A DNA stretch of 64,000 nt from Eumeta japonica (GCA_005406025.1 BGZK01000106.1:372001-436000), one strand, 5' to 3'; shown: positions 24,071 to 35,755, counted from the stretch's first letter. The notes: generated from the letters alone by a model not told the origin. A program made the numbers and translations.

Positions 24071-25920
24071 CATATCGAGTTAATGTGGAAGCTCGATCTT
24101 TCAACTATTTTCGTATATTTTCTTTGGTATGTTTACAATGCGTCGGAGGAAGTATGAGTCGGATGAAAGCAGATTGACAAAACAAATCTAAATATTTATC
24201 GAAATGTATGATGGAGAGATCCGCAATGGTTGCATTGGAAAATCCTATGCAGAACATATTGGTCGTATACTGTAAAAGGGCCAAATTTTAATCTACAGAA
24301 GCAGACGAGTTTTCATGAAAAGATTGACAGACATCAGTGAAGCACGAGAAATATGCAAAGACCGTACCTTGTGGAACTCTATAGTCTCTGCTTATCGTTC
24401 TGGGAAATAAGCGTGCATTTGTATTATTATGCTTTCAATATTTTGAAAGTTGTTTTAGGTCCTTCATGTTTTTTTGTAAAACAAACCTACATATGAAAGA
24501 TACAAGAACCGTCCTCCATAAATACGGTATTCAATCAACGCCAAAAACAAACAAAACCTTTGTATTGGAACTTCCCAACTTTGAGCTTCGTCACAAAGAC
24601 GGAAGTTTCGTTGTAAAGCCGAAAAATGGGCAATGGCGTTTGAGGTTATTCGGTTTAGTAGTTTTGGCGTTAAAGACAAAGGCAACAAACGAACGGACAG
24701 AGTTTTAATTTAAATTTAAATAGCGATTATGTACAGCCTGAATTTTGAACTTGGAATGCGTTTGAAACAGGCTCAGGCCTGTGTCCGAGATGTGATCGAG
24801 GGCGGTAGAGATTTATATCTGAAAAAGCATACTTTTATAAAGCAAAAGGAAATTTTCAGCATAAAAGTATATTTATAGTCTGCATGCCACACATAAAAAA
24901 AATTTTTTTACTCTATTGAACGTAATAAGATGGTCAATGTCATGTTGTTTCTCATATTTCAGGACAAACGCTGCTTACTGTATTTTTTTTCCAAATATCA
25001 TGACGAATTGAAATTTGAGCCATACTTTCAAAAAGTATTTAACATTTTAAGTATTATATATTAATATTAAACTTTAAAAATATAATAAATAATATGAGAA
25101 AGCATCGTGTTTGGCATTAAATTTATAGGTACATGTAATGCTTAGTATCTATATACAACGAACAGTAACATAGAAATATATCTAATCACTTTTTATACAT
25201 AATATTTTCGAGAGGTAAACGAACTTGCGAGCCATCACAGAGTCAATGGTCATCATCACCCATTAACACTTACAATTCCAGAGGATCCACCAGTGTGTTA
25301 CCAACCTCTTGAGTACAAATACAATATCTGATGGAAAGGGATTTGAGGAATGATAGTGGGTTAATAGACGGAGAACGGGCTACGGATCTCTCACTCACTG
25401 GACGAAATGTAACATCGGGTGCTTTTAATTCATGTTCATATTCTGTAAAATTGTAGTATCTTACCGGTCGAATCGGCTCATTTCTATATTACAACTAAGT
25501 TGATCGGAACATGGCTCTACCATTCACACTGAAGGGACCGCTAAGACGTTAAAATTTAGACTCGACAGTCAGACGCCGATGTTTTGATATTTGCTTACGA
25601 TGCCTAGGTAGAATACAACTGCAAATGATAAAAATTGTATTTTAACATTTGTAGTTGTATTCTGTTATGTTACTTACAAACTCAGCCATCCTCCGACACG
25701 ACGACGAGACTTGGATAAAAATATTATCTATTACTTATATCGAATTTAAAGAGCCAAAACCATATTATTTTTTACTTTTTATAGGTAGTGTTCGCGCCAG
25801 ATCTTTTTTTTTATTTTTAATTAAATATAATTCCTGACTTTTAAGGTTCACATATTACTAGTAGATTGGTTATGATCGACACTTGTCTATAAGTTGCAAG
25901 AAAACATAGTAGAAAAAATC
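24071..25920. other. No supported gene
   Basis: Contains a 24466-24708 open frame with overlapping frame on the other strand. Neither carries a known motif. Nothing else recognised. Confidence 0.35.
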
Positions 25921-25924
25921 GATT

Positions 25925-26060
25925 CCCTTCCAAGAGCTTGGCGACGCACCGGTTACCCTGCTGGGATCGCGAGTGTCCACGGGTGACTGTAACCGTCTAC
26001 TGTCTGATACTCTCTGATCGTTTGCCCCTCGAATATGCTAAAATAAAACTACATCAACTT
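25925..26060 (+). mobile_element. Possible SINE/LINE 3' tail remnant
   Basis: A GC-richer tract (cgacgcaccggttaccctgc ... gtgactgtaaccgtctact ... tctctgatcgtttgcccctc) followed by an A/T end with AATAAAA resembles the 3' terminal consensus of common lepidopteran retroelements (a GTGA...TTACC...CGTTTGCC layout). Only about 120 bases are visible. Confidence 0.35.
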
Positions 26061-26594
26061 TTTCTACACATTGACAAATTCCAAGAACAACGTATGCATT
26101 TTGAGAACTGGCGACTATAAACTTTCTAGGAATAAACGTGGATTTATTGTACCTTTTTAATTTCTTCACAAGTTCAGATAATTTTAGCACAAATTATGAA
26201 CGATAAAGCTACGCTGCAGGATACCCCAAGAGTACAAATAATAGATAATTGTTCATTCCACTGGAAGACACGACTCCACGGCCAGCATGAATAACTATTA
26301 AAATTAACATTTTTTTTTTCTTCCTCCAAGATTTCCGGCAACGCAAAGGTATTCTCCATTGCCTGTACTGGCGCCATCGAAAATAATTAAATTCAACCCC
26401 TCGTTTTTTCCTGTTGCTTTTTTTGTAAATAATATTTTGTCTCGCCTTCATATTTATAGGATGTATCAATTATTTGAGAATTCAACCCCTAATTTACTTT
26501 AGGAAAAGAATTACCGTTGACTTTGCACGACAAAATTATGTTGCTGTCAGATTATTTTACTGCTAATTTTGATAAACGATGTATAATTTCGGGT
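26061..26594. other. Downstream of the LRR exon, no Ig exon seen
   Basis: This is where the next exon of a kekkon-type gene could lie on the minus strand. Open frames at 26174-26469 are Lys/Arg- or aromatic-rich and lack the Cys/Trp pattern of an Ig domain. Confidence 0.4.
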
Positions 26595-27395
26595 TTAAAT
26601 ACATGCAAAATCACCAGAATTGAGGTCCACCCAAAGTTTGTTCAAGAATTTCGGCGGTTCCGTACAAGATATGGGATGCGTGTATAAATTATTACTGACG
26701 ACCCAATCTCTGAAAGGCTGGAGATGACAATCGCAGCGCCATAGATTGTTATGCAAGTCTAGACTCCATAAAGATGTCAAATTCTGAAAATTGCCTACAT
26801 TCAAATATTCCAGTTTATTTCCATCTAAACGCAGAATACTTAAATTGGGAACAGTCATAAATGTCCTCAGTCCGAGTTGATGAATTCTGTTATTACTCAA
26901 TTCAATTCTTTGCAAGAATGGTAGATTTCTGAAAAGTCCATCTTCTAATGTTTCTAATTTGTTGTCATTTAGAAAAATCCATCTTATTCTCTGAGTATTT
27001 TTAAAGGTATCGCTATGTAAAGTCTTTAGGTCATTCTTAGATAAGTCCAATTCTATGATAATGTCGAGGCTTCTGAGTCCATCTTTATGAACCGTCGACA
27101 GTTTGCATTGCGTTAGGATCAGCTTTTTAAGATTAATTAATCCGACAATTTCAAATGCACGCTTAGGGATTTCAATAAGATCATTTCCGGTGAGATTGAG
27201 CACTTGCATCTCATTGCTGAGCGTGGAAGGTATATGTTCGAGTCCAGCTTTGGAGCAATCAGCAGCTTTATTTCCCGCTCTCCATTGGCAGTGGCAAATC
27301 GCAGGGCATTCTGCAACAAAATCACCGGCGGCTATCACCGCCAGCACCAGACCAGCCGTCACCTTCCACAGCCAGGTGAATCGATGTCTCGCCAT
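26595..27395 (-). CDS. Kekkon-like secreted/membrane LRR protein (first coding exon or truncated gene)
   Basis: The start ATG at 27395 lies about 30 bases after a good acceptor (TTGTTGCAG), so a 5' UTR intron is likely. The 266-residue product has a signal peptide (VTAGLVLAVIAAGDFVA), an LRRNT cap (CPAICHCQW), and about six leucine-rich repeats such as LQRIELSNNRIHQLG and LSILRLDGNKLEYLN. It ends with an LRRCT cap (NLWRCDCHLQPFRDWV ... CTEPPKFLNKLW ... DFAC). The Cys layout and the CDCHLQPFRDWV motif fit the Kekkon LRR-Ig family, transmembrane modulators of EGF/BMP signalling in insects. The frame stops two codons after DFAC. A GTATTT there could be a donor leading to an Ig/TM exon not found in the window. 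Alternatively, the copy is truncated. Confidence 0.75.
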   Translation of the reverse strand: MARHRFTWLWKVTAGLVLAVIAAGDFVAECPAICHCQWRAGNKAADCSKAGLEHIPSTLSNEMQVLNLTGNDLIEIPKRAFEIVGLINLKKLILTQCKLSTVHKDGLRSLDIIIELDLSKNDLKTLHSDTFKNTQRIRWIFLNDNKLETLEDGLFRNLPFLQRIELSNNRIHQLGLRTFMTVPNLSILRLDGNKLEYLNVGNFQNLTSLWSLDLHNNLWRCDCHLQPFRDWVVSNNLYTHPISCTEPPKFLNKLWVDLNSGDFACI

Positions 27396-27719
27396 CTTTA
27401 GTTCGCGAATAAAGTCTAGTTTATAACCTGCAACAATAAAAAAGGGAATTTTAATAACACTGTAATTAAATAGCACAAAACTCGATTGCCATATTGTACT
27501 CCTAAGATAAAATATAGAGCAAATCGAATTGAAAAAGTAACTATTGCGAATTAAACATATATACAGTATTGATGACTGTTTATAAGTAATATTATTCTGA
27601 ATTTGTTTGTGAACTTTATCGACCTTCGATGAGAAATTTCGAACCTGCAAACAATCATTTACATAGCATAAAAATTGCATTTGTATTATAGAGAGATCGT
27701 CGCACTGTAATTGCGGAAT
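27396..27719 (-). other. 5' UTR/intron side of the kekkon-like gene
   Basis: The frame stays open upstream of the chosen ATG, but a polypyrimidine tract and TTGCAG acceptor ending at 27428 argue that coding does not extend beyond it. No first exon or promoter identified. Confidence 0.4.
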
Positions 27720-27724
27720 TCTAA

Positions 27725-27992
27725 GCCCACGACGAGGCCGCCGTTACTCTTAAGATACTGCGTAAGGAAGCCTCGTAAGGCAAGTTTGCGTTCTGCAACC
27801 GCCCGCTTACTCGATTAGATCCTTTTCGTCTAAAAACAAGTTAAGCCGGTTTAAAAAATTAGGAATCATTTTACCGTTTTGCAACATTTTCAGTTCTTCC
27901 ATAAATGAATTGACTGAGCCGGCTTTATTCAAAAATGTTGAGCGTTGGGCTTCTCTTTCGCCGAAAAATTCTGCGTAGGCGATTTTTATCAT
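27725..27992 (-). pseudogene. BEL/Pao-type pol fragment (integrase N-terminal side)
   Basis: A minus-strand frame ends FLNRLNLFLDEKDLI. After one frameshift near 27815 it continues RVSGRLQNANLPYEAS. The pair LNLFLDEKDLIRV(S/G)GRL followed by NA.LPYE is the conserved entry to the integrase region of BEL/Pao LTR retrotransposon polyproteins. No LTRs, RT or gag parts are adjacent, so it is an isolated scrap. Confidence 0.6.
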
Positions 27993-28039
27993 TTTCTAGC
28001 CGGCAATTTTTTAAATACTGCTACAGTCACCCTGTGACC

Positions 28040-28700
28040 CGTATGAGCTTGTTTTAATGAAATCCGTGTCGCAATAAAAGTAACCCACAAAATTCGCCAC
28101 TACTGCTAAAAGCAGAAGTACCATGTCTATCTCCCTCACTGAAGGTGGTGCCCACGCCATGGACTAATCTCATAGCATTGACCGAGGTGGGGATCGAGGA
28201 GAGAAATTCCTAGAGGAACGCGTGGGATACCCCGAAATCCCAATTGTGTACCATCAAGCCGGTCCCCGTTCTTTATACAGCTGATGATCTGGATCTCGAT
28301 TTCTAGGTGACCTCGAGCCCACCCACCGACTTCCGTTTACCCGCTCCGAAGCGAGTTACTTTTTCAGATGAGTATTGCCTTCTCCCCCGCCCGTTATGTG
28401 AGCCGGCCTGTACTGTTGTCTGGAAAGGCCTTTTGTCTTCCCTGTCCGCCTGGCCGATGGTATCTTAAGGAAAAAGGGATGCTAAGTTCTACTACAGACT
28501 CTGTAGAGCCGCCCTCTATCGCACTATCCCGTAAAATGCCCCCCAGGTAGATGTTCCACAACACAATTTGCGTTGTGTTACAAATGCTTTTTCCATCATG
28601 GACTAATCCATCTTTCAGCGAAACAAACTTGCTACGGTTGAGCTGCGTTGAGCGTTGATGCTGAGAGGCGAAAAAATCGCAGTAACTCTATTCCGGGAGC
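28040..28700. other. GC-richer segment, probably retroelement-derived
   Basis: Higher GC than the surroundings, broken frames on both strands, and located immediately upstream of an RNase H fragment. It may be the preceding part of the same LINE, but no motif is firm. Confidence 0.35.
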
Positions 28701-28759
28701 CCTATGTTAGGAACATTGGGGAGCTGCATTGTGGTCACATTTGTCTTGCGTGTAAAGAG

Positions 28760-29249
28760 GCAATCCGGTCCTTGGCCTGCTTGTGGTACACAGATCTACA
28801 ACACTGCAAAGGCTAGCCGTCGAAAGCTGAATCCAGAGCAAAGTCGGTGCGGCCCTTACGGTACGGCGAGACGGACAGGAGACCTGGTACTCGACGGTAC
28901 GACTCGATTCCTTCTGCACGGTCTTTCAAGCGGAGATGGTCACGCCGCAAACAGCGATACGGAGAGTGAAAAACGGTAAGGACGGATTAGTCGACATATA
29001 ACATAACACAGTAATTGCAGGTCTTCTCTGGTGGTATCGACCGGTCCGAAAACCTATCACCCTGTGGTTCATGAAGCTACGCGCGATCTCTCCGAGATCA
29101 TTGTGGAAGGCAGGACTGTGCGCCTATTTTGGGTTAGAGTGCATGCCGGAATCACGGGAAACGAGCGTCCAGACGAGCTCGCCAGGCGAGCTGCCCTCAC
29201 CAAGAAGACGGCAGCGAACTACAATAATTCGATAATATTTAAAGGTTAG
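28760..29249 (+). pseudogene. RNase H domain fragment of a non-LTR retrotransposon
   Basis: Plus-strand pieces read LACLWYTD (the first catalytic Asp motif of RNase HI), then VFQAEMVTP with AIRRVKNGKDGLVDI in a second frame (Glu motif). A third frame (29031-29249) ends VRLFWVRVHAGITGNERPDE, LARRAAL (the His and last Asp motifs; the usual GNExAD reads GNERPD). At least two frame changes and a short tail make it inactive. This kind of RNase H sits after the RT in I/Loa/R1-related and Jockey-like LINEs; clade not resolved. Confidence 0.72.
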
Positions 29250-29895
29250 GTTGTACTAGCAACATTGAATGTAGAAATTAAAAGAATAGACAATATGTGC
29301 CGGAAACAGGTAAAGGTTAAATTTTTTTCTAAGCTTTTTTGATTCAGCATTATATCTCTATTAATATTTTTTGTTGATATTTATTTTTGTTAAGAAAATA
29401 ATTATTAAAGAGAGCAAAACTAAAATGTGGGACATTCTAAGAACTTAGTAAAAACGCATCGTCATTGGTCAGATGATCTGACCAATAGCTGTAGCCATGT
29501 GTGACGTCAAAGTCTATGTCAACAAAGCGGTATATCGGCTTTGTGAAATTTATTGTAACTCTCAGTACAAGAAAAAACACTTTATTGGGTGCATTACTTG
29601 TATTTTTAAACATAGGCACAATACGATTCTTATAAGTTGATTTTTTGGCTTATTCCATAATAATACAAAATCGAGTACACAATACTTCAACATTTGTTTG
29701 TAGGTTAGTTTTTGTTATCATAGATTTTGATGTCACGCCAAGAAACGCAGCAAATGGCGGGCGTTTAAAAATCCTAAACCTCTTTGATATTTCCAAATAA
29801 ATTTTTGTAATTGTGTTTCAGTTTTTCCGTGCTGAATATTTTTTTACAAAAATATAGCCATAAGAGCTATCATACAAAAAAAATGTGAGTTGTCA
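29250..29895. other. No feature recognised
   Basis: AT-rich spacer between the RNase H fragment and the 29.9 kb inverted-repeat element. Confidence 0.4.
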
Positions 29896-30592
29896 TGGGA
29901 CGCCTGGCAGATGTGAAACATCGAGTTTATACAAGTAATATGCAATAAAGACAAGATTACGACAAGAACTAAATATAGCATAATGGAATAATGGAAAGAT
30001 TAAATATGTCGAATTTTTTTGCAGAACTTGATGCTATTTATTTAATAAACATTTATTTTCATTAAATTCAAAAATTCAATATTAATTTCAAGTTGTTACA
30101 ACTTAATTTATTTCATCTGTGACTTTAGTGATAGTTATATTCGATGTGTCCTCTGACGATATTAGTGTGACAATTGCTTGTCACAGTAATAATTAATAAT
30201 TTATTATCAATAACCAATTATTAATCAAAAATACAATCATATTAATCAAAATGTAGTAATGTATACGGTGTGGCGACGGGTCGCCACGCTATACTGTAGA
30301 TATACACAGTCCACAGGTAGTAGCGTGTACGATGTGGCGACGCGGCGCCATGTGCAAGCGACTGTGCGACTCCCTTCTCTCTCAGTTCGATGGTGCTGTT
30401 TATTGCGGTATTCATTTTGACTACATATATATATATACTATTGTATAGAGTGGCGACCCGTCGCCACACAGTGCACACTACTATAAATAGACTGTATATA
30501 TACCCTAGTACAGCGTGGCGACCCATCGCCACGGCAAGCGTCACCACGCTAACAATCCGGTTTACCCTGCGCTACCCTAGATGTTTCACATC
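29896..30592. mobile_element. Non-autonomous element with internal palindrome-studded hairpin (family G, copy 1)
   Basis: The left end carries GGGACGCCTGGCA followed by GATGTGAAACATC (29910-29922). The right end carries CGCTACCCTA followed by GATGTTTCACATC (30580-30592). The same paired signatures bracket 38000-38237. The interior holds a mirror-symmetric hairpin at 30258-30545. No coding capacity is convincing. The element class is unknown. Confidence 0.55.
30258..30545. repeat. Long hairpin built from four 18-bp palindromes
   Basis: Units of the form GTGGCGACNNGTCGCCAC occur at 30270-30287, 30334-30351 (imperfect), 30450-30467 and 30515-30532 (one mismatch). The sequence between units 1 and 2 is the reverse complement, with changes, of that between units 3 and 4. 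The whole is symmetric about 30401, with a spacer of about 98 bases. GC content of the palindromes stands out from the AT-rich flanks. Confidence 0.85.
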
Positions 30593-30599
30593 AATATTA

Positions 30600-30905
30600 A
30601 AAAATAGTGCTTATTCCCTATTAAACAATAACCCAATTTCATTATGTATTTATGCAAATGAAAATAAATAAATTACCCATGAATAAAGCTGCCACGTTGC
30701 TTAAATGTCCTTTCCCGACCTGGATTTACGGAAATTCACCACGTCTGTGTTTGAATGACAAAATGGCAAAATAAAATGGCACCCTAAGTCATTCAGTGGA
30801 CAATAGATATGTACGAGTTTCGACTGCATACTTATTTATTTCAAAGCACGGAAAATATATTTTCTTCTTGGTTTAAAAAATACTTTGCTTTATTTTTATT
30901 ATTTT
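30600..30905. other. No feature recognised
   Basis: Spacer between the family G element and the mariner relic. Confidence 0.4.
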
Positions 30906-30909
30906 TCCG

Positions 30910-31960
30910 ATTTTTACTCCCAACTTTAAGACGGACTGCTATTTATGTATACGGAATATAAGAAAAACAAACATCTATAATCCAACATGATTTTATTGCA
31001 TTTAAAAATACTTGCCATGATGATCGATGCACTTTGCATATGCTGAAAACAATTTTTATTGCACTTTTCCATTCTGATTGAGGTATCTCCAAACGTGTAT
31101 TTTGAACGCATCTTCAAACGGCCTCTTCGCGACTCGAAAACATTGACCACGTAATTTTTTTACGCTTGAGAATAAATAGGAATCGTTGGGTGCCAAATCG
31201 GAACTATACGACGGATGACCAGTCAATTCAATCTTTTGACTTCGAAAAACCGAGTTGTTTGTGCTAACGCGTGACAGCTAGTATTGCCATGATGAAGAAT
31301 AATTCTGCATTGTCGGTTGTTATTTCTCATTTCCTCAAAGACTTCTGGCAAACAAATGATTGTGTACCACTCTGAATTGACTGTTTTACGATTTTATAGT
31401 GGCACTATAACCACATGTCCATTTGTACCTAAAAAACAGGCAACCATTTGCTTCAAAATGCATTTGGCACGAATCACTTTTGCCGGGTTCGACTCATTTT
31501 GGAACACCCACACCGTTGACCGTTGTTTAGTTTCGGGTTCATACGCATAGATCGAAGATTCATCACCTGTGTAGATATTATAAACAGCTTTTCATGCGCC
31601 ATGATTGTATTTTTTTAGCAATTGTTTGTACCAATGGACATGAGCCTATTTTTGGTCAATGCTCAAGTTGTGCAGAATCTAACAAGAACAATTTTTTTTT
31701 CAAAGCCAAATTTTCGTGCAATATCTTATGTGTGCTCGTCATACTTATGCTCAGGAATACTTTTATCTCAAGATATGTAATATGACGCTCTTGCATCATA
31801 AGTTCCCGTACAGCATGGTATAACAACCGATTTAGGGCAACCTTCTTTGAATTCGTTCGTGAGCAGAGACCGACGAAAATTTTCATATATTAAATCCACG
31901 GCGATAAGGACACGCAATTTTCAAAATGACCCCACAACGGTAAAACAGTAAAATTGACAG
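30910..31960 (-). pseudogene. Mariner transposase relic
   Basis: Minus-strand pieces run in order through the protein: RHITYLEIKVFLSIS and HKILHENLALKKK (HTH side); GDESSIYAYEPETKQRSTVW (first Asp); KQMVACFLGTNGHVVIVPL; NSEWYTIICLPEVFEEM; LHHGNTSCH, where the usual second Asp is Gly; then GHPSYSSDLAPNDSYLFS with the third Asp kept; and a C-terminal KCNKNCFQHMQ region. Several frameshifts and stops are present. The terminal inverted repeats are not clear. Dead element. Confidence 0.8.
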
Positions 31961-34770
31961 TTACAACAAACAAACTATGTTCTACAGCAAAGGAGATCCA
32001 CTTTAAAATGTTGTAATTACTCCTTAAATATTGTTCCGTATGTGGCGATTTCCGGATACATAAAGAGCAGTCCCCGCAAATGGTGTCACATGCACTATAA
32101 TATATATTTTCTTATTTGAATGGAAACCATAAACCGTTTCATATGAAATGTAGAGTAATTGACGCTACTTTCTGTTTATCTTTTGAATAAAGTGTGGTTT
32201 ATTTTATTTACTTTTGTAAACGAATCAGCCAGTTTTACGAACAGAATAAGCGTAATAACTCGATTGCCGGTGGCACTCGGCACAGCAGCTATGAATTGAA
32301 TTCTGATTCTTGAAGCGAATACGTACTTCCATTTGGACGAAAGCAATGAATGTGGGTTATATCTAGTTGTGGTGTTGTTTAGCTTCTAAGAAGTCCAGAA
32401 AAATTAACGCAAAACACCAAGATTTTCCTTTGAATTTTTCCAAAAATTGACAATATGCAGAGGAATGAAAATTAACTTCCTTTGCCGAATATTTTCACAA
32501 AAAACCAGGTAGAACTGTGTCAGGGCACACGACCGATGATTTAACGTGAAACGTCTCCATCAGCGGAACACTTTTAATGTTAAATATTGAAATGGAAGGC
32601 TGAATTCGTTCAAAAAATTTTAATACATAACAGACACCAAATTGGCGACAGATACAGCAGCGGTTGGGCGACTCGCGAAGTCGGCGTCCGGCGTCGTCAA
32701 TAAAGCCTTCGGTGGCAACTTTGAAATCGTCCCGCTCGCTCGGCACTACACGTGGGGGAACCTATGCGTGTCCCATAACCCCCTCTTTCCAACGATAGCC
32801 TCGATACATATTTCTGACTGGCTCTAGCGTGGGCTGAGGCCGACATATTGAATCTTAATATTTTTTTTACACAATTCCTCGTTATTATTAGCTATAATTA
32901 TTATTGCACAGATTACACTTATTTTTATTTTAATCGATTGTTCTAAATGAATTCCATAAACTAACTATTGAATCGTCGTGCTATCACATGTGAGTCGTGA
33001 GTTATACTAAACAGAAATTAATATTTTTCAATTAATAATTAATTTACCTCGACTTCAAAAAACATTATTTAACCAATTAAATATTAATATTAAAGAAAGT
33101 AAAAATTTTGGCAGTACTTAGAATCATGCAAGGACAATAATCCGTTCCGAAAAGATAATAATTTCGAAAGAATAATAAAGTAAATAATAATATACGTTAC
33201 GTATCAGTTCTTCATAGTTATAAGACACATGTAAATAATTCAAAAAGTAATTGAGTTAGAGAATCGGTTAAAAGTCATTTTATTTGTCACTTAACAGAAC
33301 ATAAAAAAGACTAAATATAGTTTAGTTGTATCATGAATAATTGATAAGATCTTATAACTTTTAAGTGTGCAAAAAAATTTCAAATTTGTTATAAATAATA
33401 GCCGATAATTATATAATTAATAGAGATAGAGCTACTGGTACAAGTTCGAATGATTCATTTATTAATAGTAAATAAAAAAGACTTGCAGTGTCTTTATCAT
33501 ATCTTTAATAGTTTATAAGTTATTTTAATTTAAATGACAAAAGAGCAAATGAAAATACTGAGCTTGACGACACAAAAAAAATTAAAATTATGTAAAAAAA
33601 AGAATAAAAATTACAAAAATCCACTTTTTTACAAAAAAAATGTTTATCACGTAAACAAATAAAAGAATAAAAAAATGATTGCTAAATAGTATATGGGGTT
33701 TTTAAATATAAATAATTTTTATCTTAACTTCTTATTCTTTTCTTTCAATTTTTACACATATTTAATTGTTAATAAAAAAAGTGTAAAATTGTTATTTTAT
33801 TAATTTTTCCAAGGGGATCTCTTTTACAGCCTTTCAATAATAGGTAAAAGAAGTGGAAAAAATCTCAGAGATTTAGTTTAATAATTATCGCGGATTTTAT
33901 ACAAATTTAAAGCATGTAAAATATACTTAATTACCTACTTAATTAAGCACAACTAGTGGAAAAATTGCGTAAAGAATTTTTTTCCAACGGATTATTGTTT
34001 CTTCATGTTTCTTAATACCGTCAAAATTTTTTTATTCCTTAATATTAATATTTAATAGATTTTTTTTTTGTTGACTTCTATAAAACTTGAAGACCCAGCC
34101 GTCGTATCACCCGGTTTTAGCCATATTTTCACCTTGCAATTAAAATTATAAATATTGGTTGTAGAGTGAAACATTTTTGTAGGAAATTTCCTGCTCCTTT
34201 GGATCTTTTTTGCAATTTTAAATATCTTCAAAAGTTTTGGAATTATTTGCAAAAACCCGAACCCTGTTTTCTCACTAAATTGTTTATAACCTTTACAATT
34301 TTTTTCAGCCCCTTTTTGGAATATCTCTACATGTCATTCTAAATCGAATAAACTCTAGATCATAATTTTATAACCTTACACAAAAAAGTTGTGAAAAATG
34401 GCACTTGCTTATCAGACTATAACAGCAATAAATACAAATTGTTACTTTAAATAGAATTAAAGAAAAATGGTTAGCTACTGTTCTAAAAAAAACCTAATTA
34501 TTCACATATAGTGACTAAATCTATACTCAACTAAATAACGTTGACTAACCTACCAACTATTTACGCAATGTTTGTTTGGGTGTTTTTATCAATTATTTAC
34601 GCAATGCAGGCTAGAACCATACGAAAAATTATCGTTCAGATACTGTCGCAATCATTGGGAATTTTACAATAGCATCATGGAGACTTTTTCTTGGGTCTAT
34701 TATTAAGAAAAACCCCAATTTAATATATTCAAAGATCGATATTTAGGTATTACAATATACACAATTTATA
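31961..34770. other. Gene-poor region
   Basis: At 32640-32830 a GC-richer patch has overlapping open frames on both strands (plus: ATDTAAVGRLAKSASGVVNK) that look protein-like but are not recognised. The rest, especially 32850-34770, is extremely AT-rich without motifs. Confidence 0.4.
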
Positions 34771-34777
34771 AATTCGT

Positions 34778-35398
34778 TATAACCGGGTGTCGTTTAAGGT
34801 CCTCGATGTGTGTATATTTTTTCAAGTAAATTTATGAAAAAAGTCAAAGTCATTTCGTAACTTTCAACGAGGAATCCAATAGTGACCTTCAATTTGACCT
34901 TGGACTTGACTTTAAAAGTTATTTCAAGGTCAACTTTGTGTTTGTTCATAGTAACTCCCATTTTTCATACCGGCAATCGAGAGTCCGAATCGATAGAGAA
35001 TATTTACAAATGCATAAACTCTAAATTTAACCCTCAAACCGACACAAACTTTTTAAAATTGTTTATTGTATTTGTAGCTGGTAGTTCCCATTTTATAAAT
35101 TGCGAATAAATTTGTCATTTTTTTTTTCTTTATTTCAAATCACTACATCTGACTCAAGTATGAATGTGAATCTAAAATTTTCCACTTTATCGATTGCTGG
35201 TGTGAAAATTGGAGATAACCATTAAAAAAAACAAGTTGACTTTGAAATAACCTTTAAGATCAAGTCTAAAGTCAAATTGAAGGTCACAATTGAGCTTCTC
35301 ATTGAAAGTTACTTGAGAAATGACCTTGATCTTTTTCATAAATAATTTACCTGAAAAAATATACAGCCATCCCGGGACTAATTGACACCTGGTGTATA
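34778..35398. mobile_element. Foldback element (long terminal inverted repeats, about 620 bp)
   Basis: The left arm (about 34778-35000) and right arm (about 35170-35398) are diverged reverse complements. Both arms carry GACCTTCAATTTGAC, TTATTTCAA(A/G)GTCAACTT and GTATATTTTTTCA words. Termini read TATA-ACCGGGTGTC and TATACACCAGGTGTC. TA at both borders suggests a TA target duplication. Non-coding. Confidence 0.75.
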
Positions 35399-35617
35399 CA
35401 ATAATAAATCATTTAAAGTACATCTCACGAAAGCGGTAAATGCTCAATATGAGTGAAAAAGTCTCATCTGCTATCAACACCTGTCCGATTCATAACTTTG
35501 CACAAATGAAAATATCCACATTCTTTCTCAGATCTTAAACTTAAAATGAAAGAATAAAATAAAAAAAATAAACTACTTACGCAGTTAGTCTAAACGATAT
35601 TTTACAGCTCGATCGTG

Positions 35618-35755
35618 CAAAATATAGAGAATTTATATATAGAGAATTATAGAGAAATATAGAGAATTTATAGAGTTATAAATCATAGATTAATTTAAAT
35701 ATTACGTTATAAACCATAAATCAATATTACGTTATAAATCATAGATTAATAAGAA
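35618..35755 (+). repeat. Short tandem repeats next to the 35.8 kb inverted repeat
   Basis: First a run of ATATAGAGAAT-like units (35618-35675). Then about three copies of a 25-bp unit built on ACGTTATAAATCATAGATTA (35672-35750). They end where arm A of the adjacent inverted-repeat complex begins. Confidence 0.65.

Noticed and set aside
24466..24708. Overlapping ORFs on both strands at 24.5 kb
   Set aside because: No motif, splice site or homology cue; expected by chance over a locally less AT-rich stretch.
27103..27426. Plus-strand ORFs opposite the LRR exon
   Set aside because: Antisense shadow; signal peptide, LRRs and LRRCT are on the minus strand.
30270..30532. CRISPR-like array
   Set aside because: The four units are palindromes in mirror symmetry rather than direct repeats with unique equal spacers, and the genome is eukaryotic.
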